From NCBI GenBank assembly GCA_022496185.1, contig WTXG01000152.1:24703-88702 (forward strand): DNA of 64,000 bases, written 5' to 3'. The notes beneath the pieces were generated by a model. It was not told where the DNA came from and made no database searches. It was given only the letters and a program-made list of their open reading frames with translations. Shown here piece after piece: positions 33,988 to 47,165 of this stretch; the first letter of the stretch is position 1; every line of letters starts with the position of its first letter. The stretch is from Multifurca ochricompacta (Eukaryota > Basidiomycota > Agaricomycetes > Russulales > Russulaceae). The position numbers and the translations under genes are program-made.

Positions 33988-34374
33988 GCTTTGGTGGTCT
34001 CTCAGGTGACTTTAATTTTCTTTCTCTGAGCCATTTTTTTGTAAGGATGGCTCGGGCGTTGAGCATGAAACCTCCAGCTATTTCCATTCTTCCTGAATTG
34101 GAATTAGAGCACATTCTTTTTTTTTTTTTTTTTTTTTTTTTGAATCAATTTTATGACACGCTTGCGGGACGGCGCCCAATCGCGCGGCCACATCCTGGTA
34201 CAATGTGACTACTACTACTACGAACAGAGTGAGGGAGTGACAAAGTCATGGATGGAAACCCAGAAGGAAAACCATAATAATGCAATAAAGTAGAGAGGCC
34301 GTCTGAGAAGGGAGACCGTTCATGAAACAAAGAAAGAAAACTCACTAAGTCCATGTCCTAACCAACATCAAAGC

Positions 34375-36880
34375 TCAGGGGGGCTCGCGGAGGCGTCGGG
34401 AGGCGATCGGGCGACAGAAGGCTCCAGTCTCTTGGAGGAATTCCAGGAGGCAGCCCACTACACCACGGTCGGTAAAGTACTGGATGGGGGTTAAGCCCTC
34501 CAGATCGAAAGGGGTCAGCTGCCATGTTGTCCGTGCTTGGTCATACAAGGTGCATTCCAGCAACACATGGGTGAAGCTGGCTGGAGTGGTGTTGTCACAT
34601 TGGCACATGTGGGAGGACGCTGGTTGCCAAGAGTGGAACCGTTCAGCATACTCAGATATGAAGGCATGACCTGTAGCCAGGCGCATGGCAGTGGAGGTGG
34701 TGTGTCAGGAGAAAGGGTCCTCACGGCATTTGGTGGCCGCCGTCCAGAGCGGGTGGTTGGAGCCGTCGGGGGCCCGGGATATGGAGGTGGAGTATGCCCC
34801 AAAGTCGGTGCCTTCAGGAGCCTCAGCAGTGGGAGTGGCCACAGCACGAGCGTGGAGCCATTCCTCGCGCCAGTTGTCGTAGGCGCGGAGGCGGGAGAGA
34901 GCGCGCCATTGAAGGGGCGAAGGCTTCTCCTTGAGGAAGCCCAGCGGAGTGTGGGTGCGGGTGCGTTCAGCGGCTTTGGTGGAGACTGTGATGGCACTGT
35001 AGTACTTACCCCCAGGGACCCACATCAGCTCCAGGGCAGTGTTGGGGAACGATGAAAGAAAGTCAGTTAGGGAGCGTTGAAAGAGAATGAAATCACCCGT
35101 AAAGTGACGGGGGTCATGGGAGCGTAGAGAGAGTAGGGATGCAGAAGAAGTGGCCATCAGTACAACACGGTCAGGCAGAGAGGACCCACGAAGGAAGGAG
35201 CACAGCCAGGACATGGCATGCGCCAAACCAAAGAGGGCCACCTCATGCCGCGACACGTTGGTGCCACGACACCACTCCATTGTCCACTCACCCCTGGAAT
35301 CCATGATCGTGGCAGCTGCAGCTCCCACACACTTGTTGTCACCACGGCCCACCCGAGACAGGACAGAGCTGACATGGATCAGTACAACAGAGGCATGTGG
35401 TGTCCGTATGAGGGTGGCCACCACGTCCTTGTGGTCAGAAGGGGGCACGTGCCTGTGTAGGTGACACGAGAGTTCCAGTCTGGGATCTCCCATGGTGCTA
35501 GGGCGATAGGGTCAGCTGGGCTAGACAGCGGGGGAGTGCGTGCTGCAAGAAGGCACAGTGGGGTAGGGTGGAGGGGCCATGGTCGACGGGGCCAGCGAGA
35601 GGCATGAAGAGCGTCGTCAGCAGTTGAATGGAGGCGGATTGAGGGTTGGGAGAGAGCGGGCAGTGATGCGTAACGAAGAGAGGTCGTGTCAGCCAGTTTG
35701 TGTACATAGAACTTCATGGGAAGGAGCCGGACAAGCTCGTGAAGAGGCTTGTGCGGGCAGTGTGGAACGATCCAGATATGATGTGGACCATCATATTGGC
35801 AACCTTCTGGAGGAGGGCGATGAGGCCCGGGGCTTGTCGACTGTGGACCCAAAGTTGTGAGCCATAGGTCAGAACAGGCAGACAAACTGCATTGAGGAGA
35901 AGTCTCCAGTTAGCCATGGAGAGGCCACGTTTGGTGTTACCCAAGGTGCGGAGGGCTCGCAGGGAAGCTCGTGCATGATGGCACATTATTTCTGTGTGTG
36001 GGCGCCAGGAGAGTGACTTAGTGAAGAAAAAACCCAAGTAGCATACCTGGGCCCCTGCCGCCACGTAATAGTATGTGGAGTGGGAGGGCAGGGGCAAGAA
36101 GATGCCTGGTGGAGGGAGGTTGCGCTTGCGCGCGTGTGAGAAGAAGAGGCATTCAGACTTGGTGCTGTCAATGGACATGCCAGCCCGGGTCAGCCAGTCG
36201 ATCACCTGAGCATAGTATTTGCGCAGGGTGGAGGTGATGACATCCCAAGTGGAGCCCCAAGCGAAGAGAAGGCCATCGTCCACATACATGGACAAATGGC
36301 AACCCTGCCATGAAGAGGCGAGGGCCAACAGGGGGAGGTGTAGAGGGTCGCCAGGGTAGGCAAGAGTGGAGAACCCTGAGGGGTGCCAATATGGACTGAG
36401 TGGGCCAGGCCAACCTCATTGTTGAAGGACAGGGCTGCAGTGCGATTGGATAGGAAGGAGTGGACCCAGCCCACCAAAGAGGGGTCATGGCCAAGATTGC
36501 GTAGGACAGAGGTGCAACGTGCTGGATGAACATGGTCAAAGAACCCAGAGACATCGAAGAGCACAATGCCACAAACCAAGCCTCGAGACCAGGAGGTAGT
36601 GACATCATGGACTAGTGAGAGAGCTGAGTCTAGACAACATGAGTTGGAGCAGGCGCCGAACTGAGCTGAAGACATTGTGTGGAATCGATCGATGTCCGAG
36701 GTCAGTCGGCGAGCGACAGCTTTGTCCAAAAGTTTGCCCAGAGTCTCTAGCAAAGAGATCGGGCGGTGCGCCTTGGCCAGGGAGTAATCTGGGCGGGCGG
36801 GCTTAGGGAGGACCACTGTGAGCACGCACTTCCAGCAGAGGGGGACATTGTGAAACAGGCATGAGGCGCAGCATACTGAC
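34375..36880 (-). pseudogene. LINE ORF2-like polyprotein (RT, RNase H, Cys/His), frameshifted
   Basis: Three frames are required. 36825-36340 carries RT motifs HRPISLLETLGKLLDK, VLFDVSGFFDHV and GTPQGSPL. 36328-35714 carries the catalytic MYVDDGLLF and the LTYGSQLWV thumb-type segment. 35493-34705 carries the RNase H-like part (GRGDNKCVGAAAATI...HEVALFGL). 34686-34375 ends with LATGHAFISEY and a CxC...H...C cluster. At least two frameshifts separate them, so the copy is dead. Confidence 0.85.
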
Positions 36881-37349
36881 TGTAAAGTTAGCGGGTTAGG
36901 CTAGACAGAGAAAGTTACTTCAGAGGTTAGAAGAACTCTATTAACTATACTACTGACCTAGACAGAGAAAGTTCTATATAAGAACGTTAGTCTAATAGTA
37001 AAGTAGATAGCAAAGAAAGGAACTTACACTTCAGAGGTTAGAAGAACTCTGAAGTGGAAGAGACAAAACAGACACCCTTATATACTATCCAAGGGGTGGT
37101 CTGTGCACTGGGAATAAGTCCACAAGTGCCGGACAATGTCCAAACAACAAATAAGAGGGAGAAAGGCCATTGGCCACTACAGAAATCACATGTTACATGG
37201 TGCATCAGTCAGCTACTGCGGAATGTGAGAAAGAAAGTAATAATGATAATGTAAAAAGTCCGGAACTCCGATATCTTATCTAATCTACAAAGTAGCTAAT
37301 CTAATCACCTGATGCCTGAAGCATCACCGAACATCTTCTGTGTTCAACA
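36881..37349. mobile_element. 469-bp insertion in the LINE, possible solo LTR
   Basis: It is bounded by TGTAAAG... and ...TTCAACA and splits the LINE RT region: coding sequence resumes at 37350 with a segment readable on the minus strand as DLFNASLTFSHV. Only GAC is repeated at both edges, shorter than expected for a Gypsy LTR. Internally ACTTCAGAGGTTAGAAGAAC occurs twice. The family is unknown. Confidence 0.5.
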
Positions 37350-37409
37350 GACATGTGAGAAGGTGAGGGAAGCGTTGAACAGGTCAGTAACGCGACCTGA
37401 GATGGAGGG

Positions 37410-38801
37410 TGTAACGGGTGCTTCTATCCCGCGCTTGCTATGTAAGATTAGATAAGATGTAGAGATCGTGGTAACTCAGAGGTGAAAATATCCTAGTCAG
37501 AAAGCTGCCCAGAACGCAGAGATTAATGCATGCGTAAGGCTTGAAGCAGTCAGAGGACTCTGCCTTGCTTATGCAGCAAGAATAGACCTATATTGAACTT
37601 TGCTAAGAGCCTACAGCCCCAAGAGGACAAGATTAGCTGGGCCTGAGTAAATACAAAGATAAACCGCACCTACAGCCCCAAGAGGACAAGATGGGGTCTG
37701 CAGCGTGCTACAGGGTGTCTTTAAATACATTCTAGTACTATCCTACGAAATACCAAAGCCGATCGAGCATGCGATGTAAATCTAAGTAGTTATCAGTGGC
37801 TTACTCTTCTAAGTACCCTGACACATCTTGTTTACTAACGCGTGATCGTTTCTGCCGGTCTGGCATTATCTAAAATACATACTAGACTACTTTAGATCAC
37901 TCTATAATCAAATCGTCAATCTGTATTACTCAAACAATGGCCGCGTGTATCTATAATGTCCATTGCTGCATAGGGCAGCGACTACTTCGCATCGCGTGGA
38001 CCGGGTCAGATCGGTCTGAACTCCTCCTTATCTTATCTAAGTTAAAGAAGATCGACTCTGCAAGACACGCAATCGCGTGATGCCCTCAGGATGGTTTTCA
38101 ATCAGTCCGGGATGGCAAAAATGCGCATCCAGGACAGTACCCCCCTTCTCAGGGCGTTGCGTCCTCGCAAGCCTCAGTGAAATAAAGTGGCGATTGCCAT
38201 GGAGTGGACGTGAAGGCGAGCGTGGCTATCTTTCGTGGCGCACCAGGGTGTCGAGCGTAAAAGTCTCTGACAGCCTCCTGAGCGAGCTTGAAGTTTCTGG
38301 CCAGCTCCCATGAGTCCTCCCCTTCGCCATATCCTTTCCACTGCACAAGGAATTTGAGTGTTCAACCGAACAGTTTCGCATCGCGAATATGGTCAACCTC
38401 ATACTTTTCCTCACCCTCGATCAGTACAGGGTCAGGCAGTGGCGGCATAAGTCCATTAACGTCATTGCCTTTGTAGGGACTAAGGCGATCCACATGGAAT
38501 ACATTGTGGATTCTCAGCACTGCTGGGAGTTCCAACCGATAATCAAGATCGCCAATCTTCTCGATAATCTTAAATGGACCCATCTGTTTTGGCCCTAATT
38601 TCTGAGAAGGTTGGTGTATCTTAATGTTCTTGGCTTGGAGCCATACCATATCGCCTGTGCTGAAGCGATAAGATTGGCGGTAACCTGGCCTGGCAATCAT
38701 GCATTCTTTGCTAAGTCGCAGCGCTGCCTCAGCATCTGTCCTGGCAAGACGGAGCTGTTGAAGTCGCTTGTCTAAACTGGGAATGCCTGTAGGGTGCCCA
38801 G
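37410..38801 (-). mobile_element. Gypsy 1 fragment: 3' LTR plus integrase/chromodomain end
   Basis: The minus-strand copy consists of a 727 bp LTR (37410-38136), the polypurine tract, and the C-terminal 650 bp of pol, with a chromodomain (WKGYGEGEDSWE) and upstream integrase tail. It stops abruptly at 38801, where Gypsy 2 begins. The missing remainder is not found on the far side of Gypsy 2. Confidence 0.9.
38149..38801 (-). pseudogene. Gypsy 1 pol C-terminus fragment
   Basis: It encodes the integrase C-terminal segment (QSYRFSTGDMVWLQAKNIKI, KLGPKQMGPFKI) and the chromodomain through to the terminal DATP, with a TGA near 38360 breaking the frame. It matches 23590-24251 closely. Confidence 0.85.
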
Positions 38802-39707
38802 TGTCACGGCTCTACTTTATTTTTCCTTTTCTTTTCTCCCTTTTGGATCACATGACTGTGGGAAGATTCCCCAGCAGTCTCAAGACGTGATCATGGGAAT
38901 GTAGTCGTGACATGGATCATGTGACTGAGTCACATGTAATAGTCACATGCTGCTTAGTCAGCACAAGAGCCACTCAACAATAACAAGTCGATTCTCTATT
39001 GTGTTTACCACAATAGGCATGGCCCCACAGTCTAGACGGTTCTAGACCAAGTGGAGCTGTTATCAAGATAAGAGGAGCCCAGCCTAGAAGGTTCTAGGTA
39101 AGTGGAGCTCTAGATAAGGGCCTAGGTTGGGCCATGGCCAATTTTAGCACAGAATCACATGTATCAGTAGATAGACGTGTTCCAGACCTAAGGGCTAGAC
39201 TACATATCAGTTATCTACTCCACAATGACGTCATGATGACATCACATTGTGGAGCATGATCAGTCAGCAGAGTAAAACAGCTTACGAATCACAAAGATAA
39301 GGCTCAGTCAGCAATACAGCTGACTGATACTTGATGATTCTTGCTTACACTTACTGCTTACCTCGTTACACTGAGAAATGTATATAAGACCCTCTGTAAC
39401 AGCCTGTAGCCCCCATCTTGTCCTCTTGGGGCTGCAGGTGAGTAACTGTCTACACGAGTTTGATACATAGTGCTAATGGCATCCTGCCTCCCTGTGTGAC
39501 TCGATCCTTTGGATCTTGTCCTCTTGGGGCTGCAGCTTCTTCCAGTTTCAGAACGCCGTCATCGTGGTTGTATAAACCACTGTGGGTGACACAGTTCCTG
39601 GTCATTGCTTGACGCGTGACGTTTGCCTCCGCGGTACGCCCAACGACTTAGGTCACCTTTCTTTGCCCTTCCTGTTTCTAAGTGTACACGGAGCTTCACC
39701 CGTTACA
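38802..39707 (+). repeat. Gypsy 2 5' LTR
   Basis: The TG...CA termini match 46260-47165 with a few percent difference. TATATAAG lies at 39381 and ATCTTGTCCT at 39415 (34 bp on), repeated at 39513. Confidence 0.95.
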
Positions 39708-39719
39708 TTAGGACAAGAT
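39708..39719 (+). other. Gypsy 2 primer binding site, self-priming type
   Basis: TT-AGGACAAGAT follows the LTR. It is complementary to ATCTTGTCCT at 39415 and identical to the Gypsy 1 site although the LTRs otherwise differ greatly. Confidence 0.75.
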
Positions 39720-40474
39720 TGTATCCTACGTGCCCTCCCAGTTTCGGGCCGGTACTTTTAACCTTTCTTCACAGCAGTAGTAGTGTTTCACATAGTCTTA
39801 GTTACAACCCCTGGGGTCGGAGGCCTGATCAGACAGTAGCTGAGTTGAGCCAATAATTCATAGCCGAGGCGGTGATCAGAGATATACCCGAGTAGTGGTT
39901 ATCCTGATTGCTTGGTCATTCCAAACTCGAGTTGTCGTGTCTACACGCGCTTGGGGATCATCTGTGCCGGATCTCCTACCAAGGAGTGTAAAACTGGGCA
40001 GAGCTGAGGGGGCCCCGGGAAACCGGTGACGAACTCAGAGAGACATCTGTCAGAACCGATTTCAGAGCACTTGGGCTCGTGTCCCTTGTGTGAGAGGCAG
40101 CCAATAGGTCGAGGAGACTGCGGCAGACAGCCTTGGGCTCTGTAACTTCCCATATCATTTTTCCTGGTGTTTGTCATTACCGCCGGAGCTTGGCTAGTGC
40201 ACTCTTGTGTGCATTAGTATTCGCCTCTTTGGTTGACACACCCTTCCATCCTGTGCTTAGCGTTGCACGGCACTTGTAACATCGAAACACACCAAAACTA
40301 CGAAGCTTTTGGTCCAGTGGACCAACTTCCATACCTTTTTCCACAACGCCGCGTATTCCATGGGTTGACCGTATCATCCGGCGTGCTTGCGAGCGTGTCC
40401 AACAACTTCGAAGGAGAGGAAGACACATTTTAACGCCGCCGCTTCCTATTCAGGAGCAGCCGCATCAGGAAGAC

Positions 40475-42472
40475 GTGACTGCGGAAAACATTCTCCCGCA
40501 ACACCCCGACTTCCCTTTCACTTTCAACAATCTTCCCTCGACAGTCTCCTTCGATCTCGCATATCATTACCGTTGGGATAACACCCAAGAAGAACATTTT
40601 GCCACACCTGCCTCTTCTACTATAGAAGGATCAGAAGGCGCTCTCTCCAGCTCCCCTACTCTCCGCGAAGCCAACAACATTGTTGAAGAAAGCTTCGAGG
40701 ACGAACGGGACATTTATCTTTACCGCGACAGACTGGTGCGCAACTGGTTAAACGAAATAACTGAACGTTTACACCACCACCCGTCTGCCGAGGCCGAACT
40801 TAGAGAGCTTTTTGGCAACTGGTATCTCCCCGGTACAGAAGTAACGGTCACCGACCTTGTCGCACGCGCCGCTGAGTGGGAAGAAGAAGAAGAAGAAGAA
40901 GAATTAGGGTCAGAATTAGAATATCTGACCGACTGAACGGTGGCTTCTAGAAGTTCTAGAACACCTAACCCTCCATACTCCCGCTCCGCCAGGCCCTCTC
41001 GATTACCTAGCCGAGCACCGTCGCCCATAGAAAATTTAATCTCCCCTGCAATCGAAGCAGAACTAGAAGAACAACAGTTTATCAGGAATTTAGCCTCCCA
41101 GTTATCTGACGAATTACTCCGTCAAGCTGGTGTACCTGATATTACTTCTTCTAATTCCACTCCTTCCGATTCCAGCACTCCTACTCGTCACGACACTCCT
41201 CCAGCCAGACAAAATAGTCCTACTAGTCCTATGGCTAGCACCGCTCCCACAACCGGGCCCAGTGGACCCAGTACCAATCCCCCGCCGCCAGCGCAGACCC
41301 CGCTTACAATGACACCAGCAGAGCTTCGTAATATGATGGGCGCCATGATGGCCGCCATCACACAGCTCTCCGCGGATGTCCAACTAGTGGTCCAGCAGCT
41401 TGGACAGCCAACCCCTCCCCAGACAGTTGGCTCCGGAAAAGACTCTTCCGTTGCTCGACCTGCCTCCTGGGATGGAAAGGGAAACTCGGCTGACGCCAGG
41501 CACTTCCTGGCTGCATTCCATAATTGGGGATGGAACCAAAAGCGGAACTTGAACGACTATGACCCCACGACAACCAACTGGTCCAAGAGGGACGCAGATT
41601 GGATCTTGGCGGTCCTAAATTTAATGACTGGAGACGCACGAACGTGGGCTCTGCCGCATTTGGAGCAATTAAAAAATGGAGTTATTCCCTTTTCAGCGGA
41701 TTGGGGTAACTTCGAACAGGCATTTACTTCGCGGTTTATACCGCACGACATTGGAGAAGCAGCGCGATCAGCGCTGAAGAAAATCCAACAAGGACGCCAC
41801 AGCATGGCAGAATACAAAGCTCGCTTTGACGAGCATTCACCTCAAACCGGATGGTCGGACCGTGACCTTTTTGATTGGTTCTACGATGGCCTTTCCGGCA
41901 AAATCAAAGACACCTTGGCCATTATGCCAGTGCAACCCACAGACATGCAGACACTCTTCACATCTGCTCAGCTAATCGACCAAAGATTACGCCGAAGAGA
42001 AGCAGAAAGAAGGGAGAAGTTCTCCCGAACCAACCCAGCACCGAAAAGACCCCAATGCTATGGAGATTGATGCCTCCAAACAGCAACAAACAGGGTCTGG
42101 AAAGAAAAGCTTTTATGATTACAAAGCTGCCTTTAAAGGAAAGTGCACGGGATGTGGAAGCAGTGCCCATACTTGGGCGAACGGCAACCACAAAGAGCAA
42201 ATCTGCAATCACTGTGGAAGAAAAGGGCATATAACCACAGGTTGTTATCACAAATGGGCTGGAAAGCCCAAAGCAGCAAAAGTCGCTGGCTCTGACAGCC
42301 AGGCATCTGCAGCTCCTCAAGCTGCCGCAGCAAGCACCCAGCCTACCCAGGCTGCTAATGCTAGCTCGACCTCCAAAAAGGGTAACGCGCCGCCAATAGC
42401 GACAACTCAGAGCTCCTGAAGCAGGTGGCCGACCTTAAGGCCCAAATCGAAGCTCTGAAGGCAAGTTTTTAG
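40475..42472 (+). pseudogene. Gypsy 2 gag
   Basis: One frame runs from ATG 40475 to 42070 with a single in-frame TGA at 40934-40936, after an acidic E-rich stretch. It includes capsid-like RPASWDGKGNSADARHFLAAF. A frameshift near 42050 leads into the zinc-knuckle region (CTGCGSSAHTW...H, CNHCGRKGHITTGC), and another near 42390 leads to the terminal KASF. The frame ends AGT TTT TAG at 42464-42472, where pol is open at -1. Confidence 0.82.
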
Positions 42473-45400
42473 TGGCTTCTTTGGATGTAGCCACAACCGA
42501 AGAAGCGGATATATGTGCTGTTTCTGAGACTGACTCGGATGACTCGATCATATTTACATCTGCTTGTGAGATGAACAATAGTATTAGTGCTTCCTCTCAT
42601 GTCCGTAGTAGGGTTCGTTTCTTGCTTGATAAAATTGAAAAAGAAGAAAAAATCGATTCCTGCACGTTACCAGTAATAAATAAATACGATCAGCATTTCC
42701 ATATTTACGTCACTCTCGAAGGACGAAACAAAAGCACCACTGTAGCGGCTATGATAGATTCAGGAGCAACAGCCATGTTCCTGGACTATAAGTTCGCCAC
42801 CCAAAAGAAGATGCTTCTAGAACCATTGGAAAACTCAATTCGAGTACATAACATCGACGGCAGTCATAATATAGCCGGAGATATTACCCACACGGTACCC
42901 TTCTAGTCACTATAGGGTCAAGGGTAGAAAAACACCGATTCTTGGTCACAAGTCTAGGACCAGAAAGGTTATACTCGGACTTCCATGGTTAAAATAAGCA
43001 ATCCTTCTATTAATTGGGAAAGGGGCGAAGTCACCCTGCAAGACTCCATTGAGAAAGACATCCTCATGGAGGACGAAAGCAACTGGTTTGCAGGAGTAGA
43101 GCAAATATCGGCAAACAGATTAGAACGCCGACAATTTGTAAAAAACGGAGTCTTGGACTGTACCACCGACGAGTTATGGTGTTGTGCAGGCTTCACTTAT
43201 TCACAAGAAGCCTACGCAAAGGATTACCTAACTCGTACGGAAGGAAAATCTTTTGAAGATTTGGTACCTCCACCATATAGAGACTTCGCACGGGTCTTCT
43301 CAGAAGAAGAATCCCAAAGACTCCCTCAGCACCAACCATGGGACATACCATAGACATTGTGCCTGGGTCGAAGACCCAATGGAAAGCCAAAGTCTATCCC
43401 ATGTCACCAAATGAGCAAGTAGAACTGGACAAATTTCTGGAAGAGCATCTCCAGAAAGGGTATATCGTACCATCAAATCTCCGATGGCGTACCTGTATTC
43501 TTCATAAAGAAAAAGGATGGGAAAATCCGTCTCATCCAAGACTACAGACCTTTGAACGATATTACTGTCAAAAACAAATATCCACTTCCACTTGCAGTCG
43601 ACATTATCAATCGACTTAAGGGTGCAAAGATCTTTACCAAAATGGATGTACGATGGGGATATCATAACATCCGGATAAAGGAAGGAGACGAATATAAGGC
43701 GGCGTTTTCCACCAACCGTGGTCTCTTTGAACCACGTGTAATGTATTTTGGATTAACAAATAGCCCCGCCACCTTCCAAGGATTTATGAATTCCATCTTC
43801 TCCGATATGATCGCAAAAGGGGAAGTCGCTGTATATATGGACGACATCTTAGTCTTCTCACCAAATATAGAGAACATAGAAAAGATGTCAGAGAAGTCCT
43901 AAAGCGACTAGAGGAGTACGACCTCTACTTGAAACCCCAGAAATGCGACTTTGATAAAGATCACATGGAGTACCTTGGACTTATCATATCTGAGGGACAA
44001 GTCAGGATGGACCCTGGGAAGGTCCAAGTGGTCAAAGACTGGCAAACGCCGAAAACCCTAAAAGAAGTCCGCGCCTTTATTGGCTTTGCCAATTTTTACA
44101 GACGCTTTATACAAGGGTTCTCAATTATTGCCAGACCACTTCACGACCTGACAAAGAAAAATCAACCCTGGCAGTGGGAAAGACCACAGCAAGAGGCTTT
44201 CGACGCCTTAAAAGGAGATTCATTCAGATGCCTATCTTGGCAATCTACGATCCTGATCTCCCAACCCGGGTCGAAACAGATGCCTCGGGATTTGCCACTG
44301 GAGGCATATTATCCCAAAAACACACCGATGGCCTTTGGCACCCTATCGCCTTCCGATCACAGTCAATGTCGGAAGCAGAAAGAAATTATGAAATATACGA
44401 TAGGGAAATGCTCGGCATAATCCGCGCCCTAGAAGACTGGCGCCACTTCTTAGAAGGGCTTCTCCAGTTCGAAATAGTAACGGATCACAAGAATATTGAA
44501 TGGTGGAGATCCATGCGAGACCTCACCAGACGTCAAGCACGATGGGCTCTCTACCTGAGCAGATTCAATTTCACGATCCAATACAAAAAGGGGCACCTTA
44601 TGCAAGCAGACGCCTTAAGCCGATTTTCGGCAGACCAGGTGTTAGACAATGAGGACAACAAACAAGTCCAGGTCCTCAAGCCGGAACACTTTCTTAGTGC
44701 GGCACGGGCACATTATCGCCCACATAGTTCTCCCCTTACGGAACGAATCAAAAAGGCAGGAAGCAGGGAAGCAGAAGTCATAGAAGGATTAAAAACCCTT
44801 ACCAAACTGCTCCCAGCGCCTTGAAGGATGGCGTCAACCTTTGGGAAGAAGAAGATGGCCTAGTTTACTACAAAGGGAAACTTTATGTACCCAATGTACC
44901 AGATCTCCGAAAAGACATTATTCGGGATTGTCACGATTCGGTTACAGCCGGTCACCCTGGAAAGAACGGGACCATCGAGTTGGTATCACGCTATTATTGG
45001 TGGCCCAGAATGGCACAATATATTACGCGCTATGTCGAAGGATGCGACCGATGTCAGCGATATCGGATGGATAAGCACCCAGTCGCCCCTCTGCAACCAC
45101 TAGAAGTTCCAGAAGGACCCTGGCAAACGATCGGAGTAGATCTGATCACAGGGCTACCTTCCTCTTCCGGGAAAGATGCGATCCTAACAATAGTGGATCA
45201 TTATACGAAACAAGTGCATCTTTTCCCAGTCACAAGTGGTATTACAGCAGATGGCGTGGGAAAAATATACTTCGACCATGTATTCCCTCTGCATGGGATC
45301 CCCAAAAGTATTGTCAGTGACAGGGGTCCCCAGTTTGCAGCAAGGACCATGCGCGCCACCTGAAGCGTTTAGGGGTGAACAGTAGTCTCACCACAGCCTA

Positions 45401-46249
45401 TCATCCACAAGCCAATGGCATGACAGAGCGTAAAAATCAAGAAATAGAACAATATTTACGACTCTTCATTGGCAAAAGACAGGATGACTGGATCGAGCTA
45501 CTCCCCATGGCGGAGTTCGTATTAAACACGAGGAAGTCCTCAGCAACGGATCATACCCCATTTGAATTACTCTACGGGTATACCCCGGACTTCACTATCC
45601 CCGCGGGACTGCCACTGGCATCCCCAGCTTAGACCAACGCCTACAACAGTTACGTCTCGCCCGACGCGACGCAGAGGCAGCTATGAGGCTTAGCAAGACA
45701 CGATGACTCGTGATCTAGCTCAATCAGGGCACAATTTCCCAAAGGAGGGAGATTATGTCTGGTTGCAATCCAAAAACATTAAAATCCACCAGCAGTCCCA
45801 GAAGCTTGGTCCCAAGCAGTTAGGACCTTTCAAATTCTGAAGAAACTTAGCGACCTGGATTACAAGTTGGATTTGCCTCCAGCACTGAAAGTCCACAACA
45901 TATTCATGTGGACCGCCTTAGTTTGTACAAAGGCAACGACGTTAACGGGCTGATGCCCACACCACCAGACCCTATTAACATAGATGGTGAGGAAGAGTAC
46001 GAAGTGGACCATATCAGAGATAGCAAAATGTTTGGTTGTACACTCAAGTTCCTTATCCGATGGAAGGGTTATGGAGAAGGCGAAGATACGTGGGAACCAG
46101 AACGGAATCTAACCCATGCTCAGGACTCCATTCAAAAGTTCTACCACCAGAACCCAGGAGCTCCTAGGAAGATTGCCGCAATCCACTTCGCCACTGCCCC
46201 TTGGCAGCCCACACAACTCTATACGGCTTACGAGGACATTACGCCCTAG
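42470..46249 (+). pseudogene. Gypsy 2 pol: PR, RT, RNase H, integrase, chromodomain
   Basis: Readable domains are the protease (AAMIDSGATAMFLD), RT ([22 protein letters not shown]), RNase H (ETDASGFATGGILSQ), integrase (HHCC finger with CDRCQRYR; GVDLITGLPSS; SDRGPQF; ERKNQEIEQYL) and chromodomain (YEVDHIRDSKMFGCTLKF, WKGYGEGEDTWE). Breaks lie near 42905, 43350, 43500, 43900, 44210, 44820, 45363 and 45632, nearly all one-base shifts or stops. Confidence 0.92.
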
Positions 46250-46259
46250 GAGGGGGTAA

Positions 46260-47165
46260 TGTCACGGCTCTACTTTATTTTTTCCTTTTATTTTTCCCTT
46301 TTCGGATCACATGACTGTGGGAAGATTACCCAGCAGTCTCAACACGTGATCATGGGAATGTAGTCGTGACATGGATCATGTGACCGAGTCACATGTAATA
46401 GTCACATGCTGCTTAGTCAGCACAAGAGCCACTCAACAATAACAAGTCGATTCTCTATTGTGTATACCACAATAGGCAAGGCCCCACAGCCTAGACGGTT
46501 CTAGACCAAGTGGAGCTGTTATCAAGATAAGAAGAGTCCAGCCTAGAAGGTTCTAGGTAAGTGGAGCTCTAGATAAGGGCCCAGGTCGGGCCATGGCCAA
46601 TTTTAGCACAGAATCACATGTATCAGTAGATAGACGTGTTCCAGACCTAAGGGCTAGACTACATATCAGTTATCTACTCCACAGTGACGTCATTATGACA
46701 TCACACTGTGGAGCATGATCAGTCAGCAGAGTAAAGCAGCTTACGAATCACAAAGATAAGGCTCAGTCAGCAATACAGCTGACTGATACTTGCTGATTCT
46801 TGCTTACACTTACTGCTTACCTCGTTACACTGAGAAATGTATATAAGACCCTCTGTAGCAGCCTGTAGCCCCCATCTTGTCCTCTTGGGGCTGCAGGTGA
46901 GTAACTGTCTACACGAGTTTGATACATAGTGCTAATGGCATACTGCCTCCCTGTGCGACTCGATCCTTTGGATCTTGTCCTCTTGGGGCTGCAGTTTCTT
47001 CCAGTTTCAGAACGCCGTCATCGTGGTTGCAAAACCACAGTGGGTGACATAGTTCCTGGTCATTACTTAACGCGTGACGTTTGCCTCTGCGGTACGCCCA
47101 ACGACTTAGGTCACTTCCTTTTGCCCTTCCTGTTTCTAAGTGTACACGGAGCCTCACCCGTTACA
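46260..47165 (+). repeat. Gypsy 2 3' LTR
   Basis: It follows AGGAGGGGGTAA and ends CCCGTTACA. It is the same length as the 5' LTR. Confidence 0.95.

Larger units (their letters stand above)
34117..37409 (-). mobile_element. LINE, minus strand, degenerate and interrupted
   Basis: A T-run at about 34117-34140 is the poly(A) tail of a minus-strand LINE. Going upstream on that strand are the C-terminal Cys/His region, an RNase H-like domain, and a reverse transcriptase whose 5' part continues past a 469 bp insertion (36881-37349) to about 37409. There a Gypsy 1 fragment begins, so the 5' end and the other target duplication are missing. A C-terminal RNase H places it with I/Tad1-type LINEs known from fungi. 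Confidence 0.85.
38802..47165 (+). mobile_element. Gypsy 2: full-length Ty3/Gypsy chromovirus, degenerate
   Basis: Two LTRs of about 906 bp (starting TGTCACGG, ending CCCGTTACA) enclose gag and pol related to Gypsy 1. A polypurine tract (AGGAGGGGG, about 46248-46257) precedes the 3' LTR. The primer site is identical to that of Gypsy 1. Pol is broken by at least six frameshifts. The flanking pentamers differ (CCCAG left, GCTTA right), so no target duplication is present. Confidence 0.95.

Noticed and set aside
34537..35055. Plus-strand Gly-rich open stretch
   Set aside because: Shadow of the minus-strand LINE coding region, which shows RNase H and Cys/His motifs.
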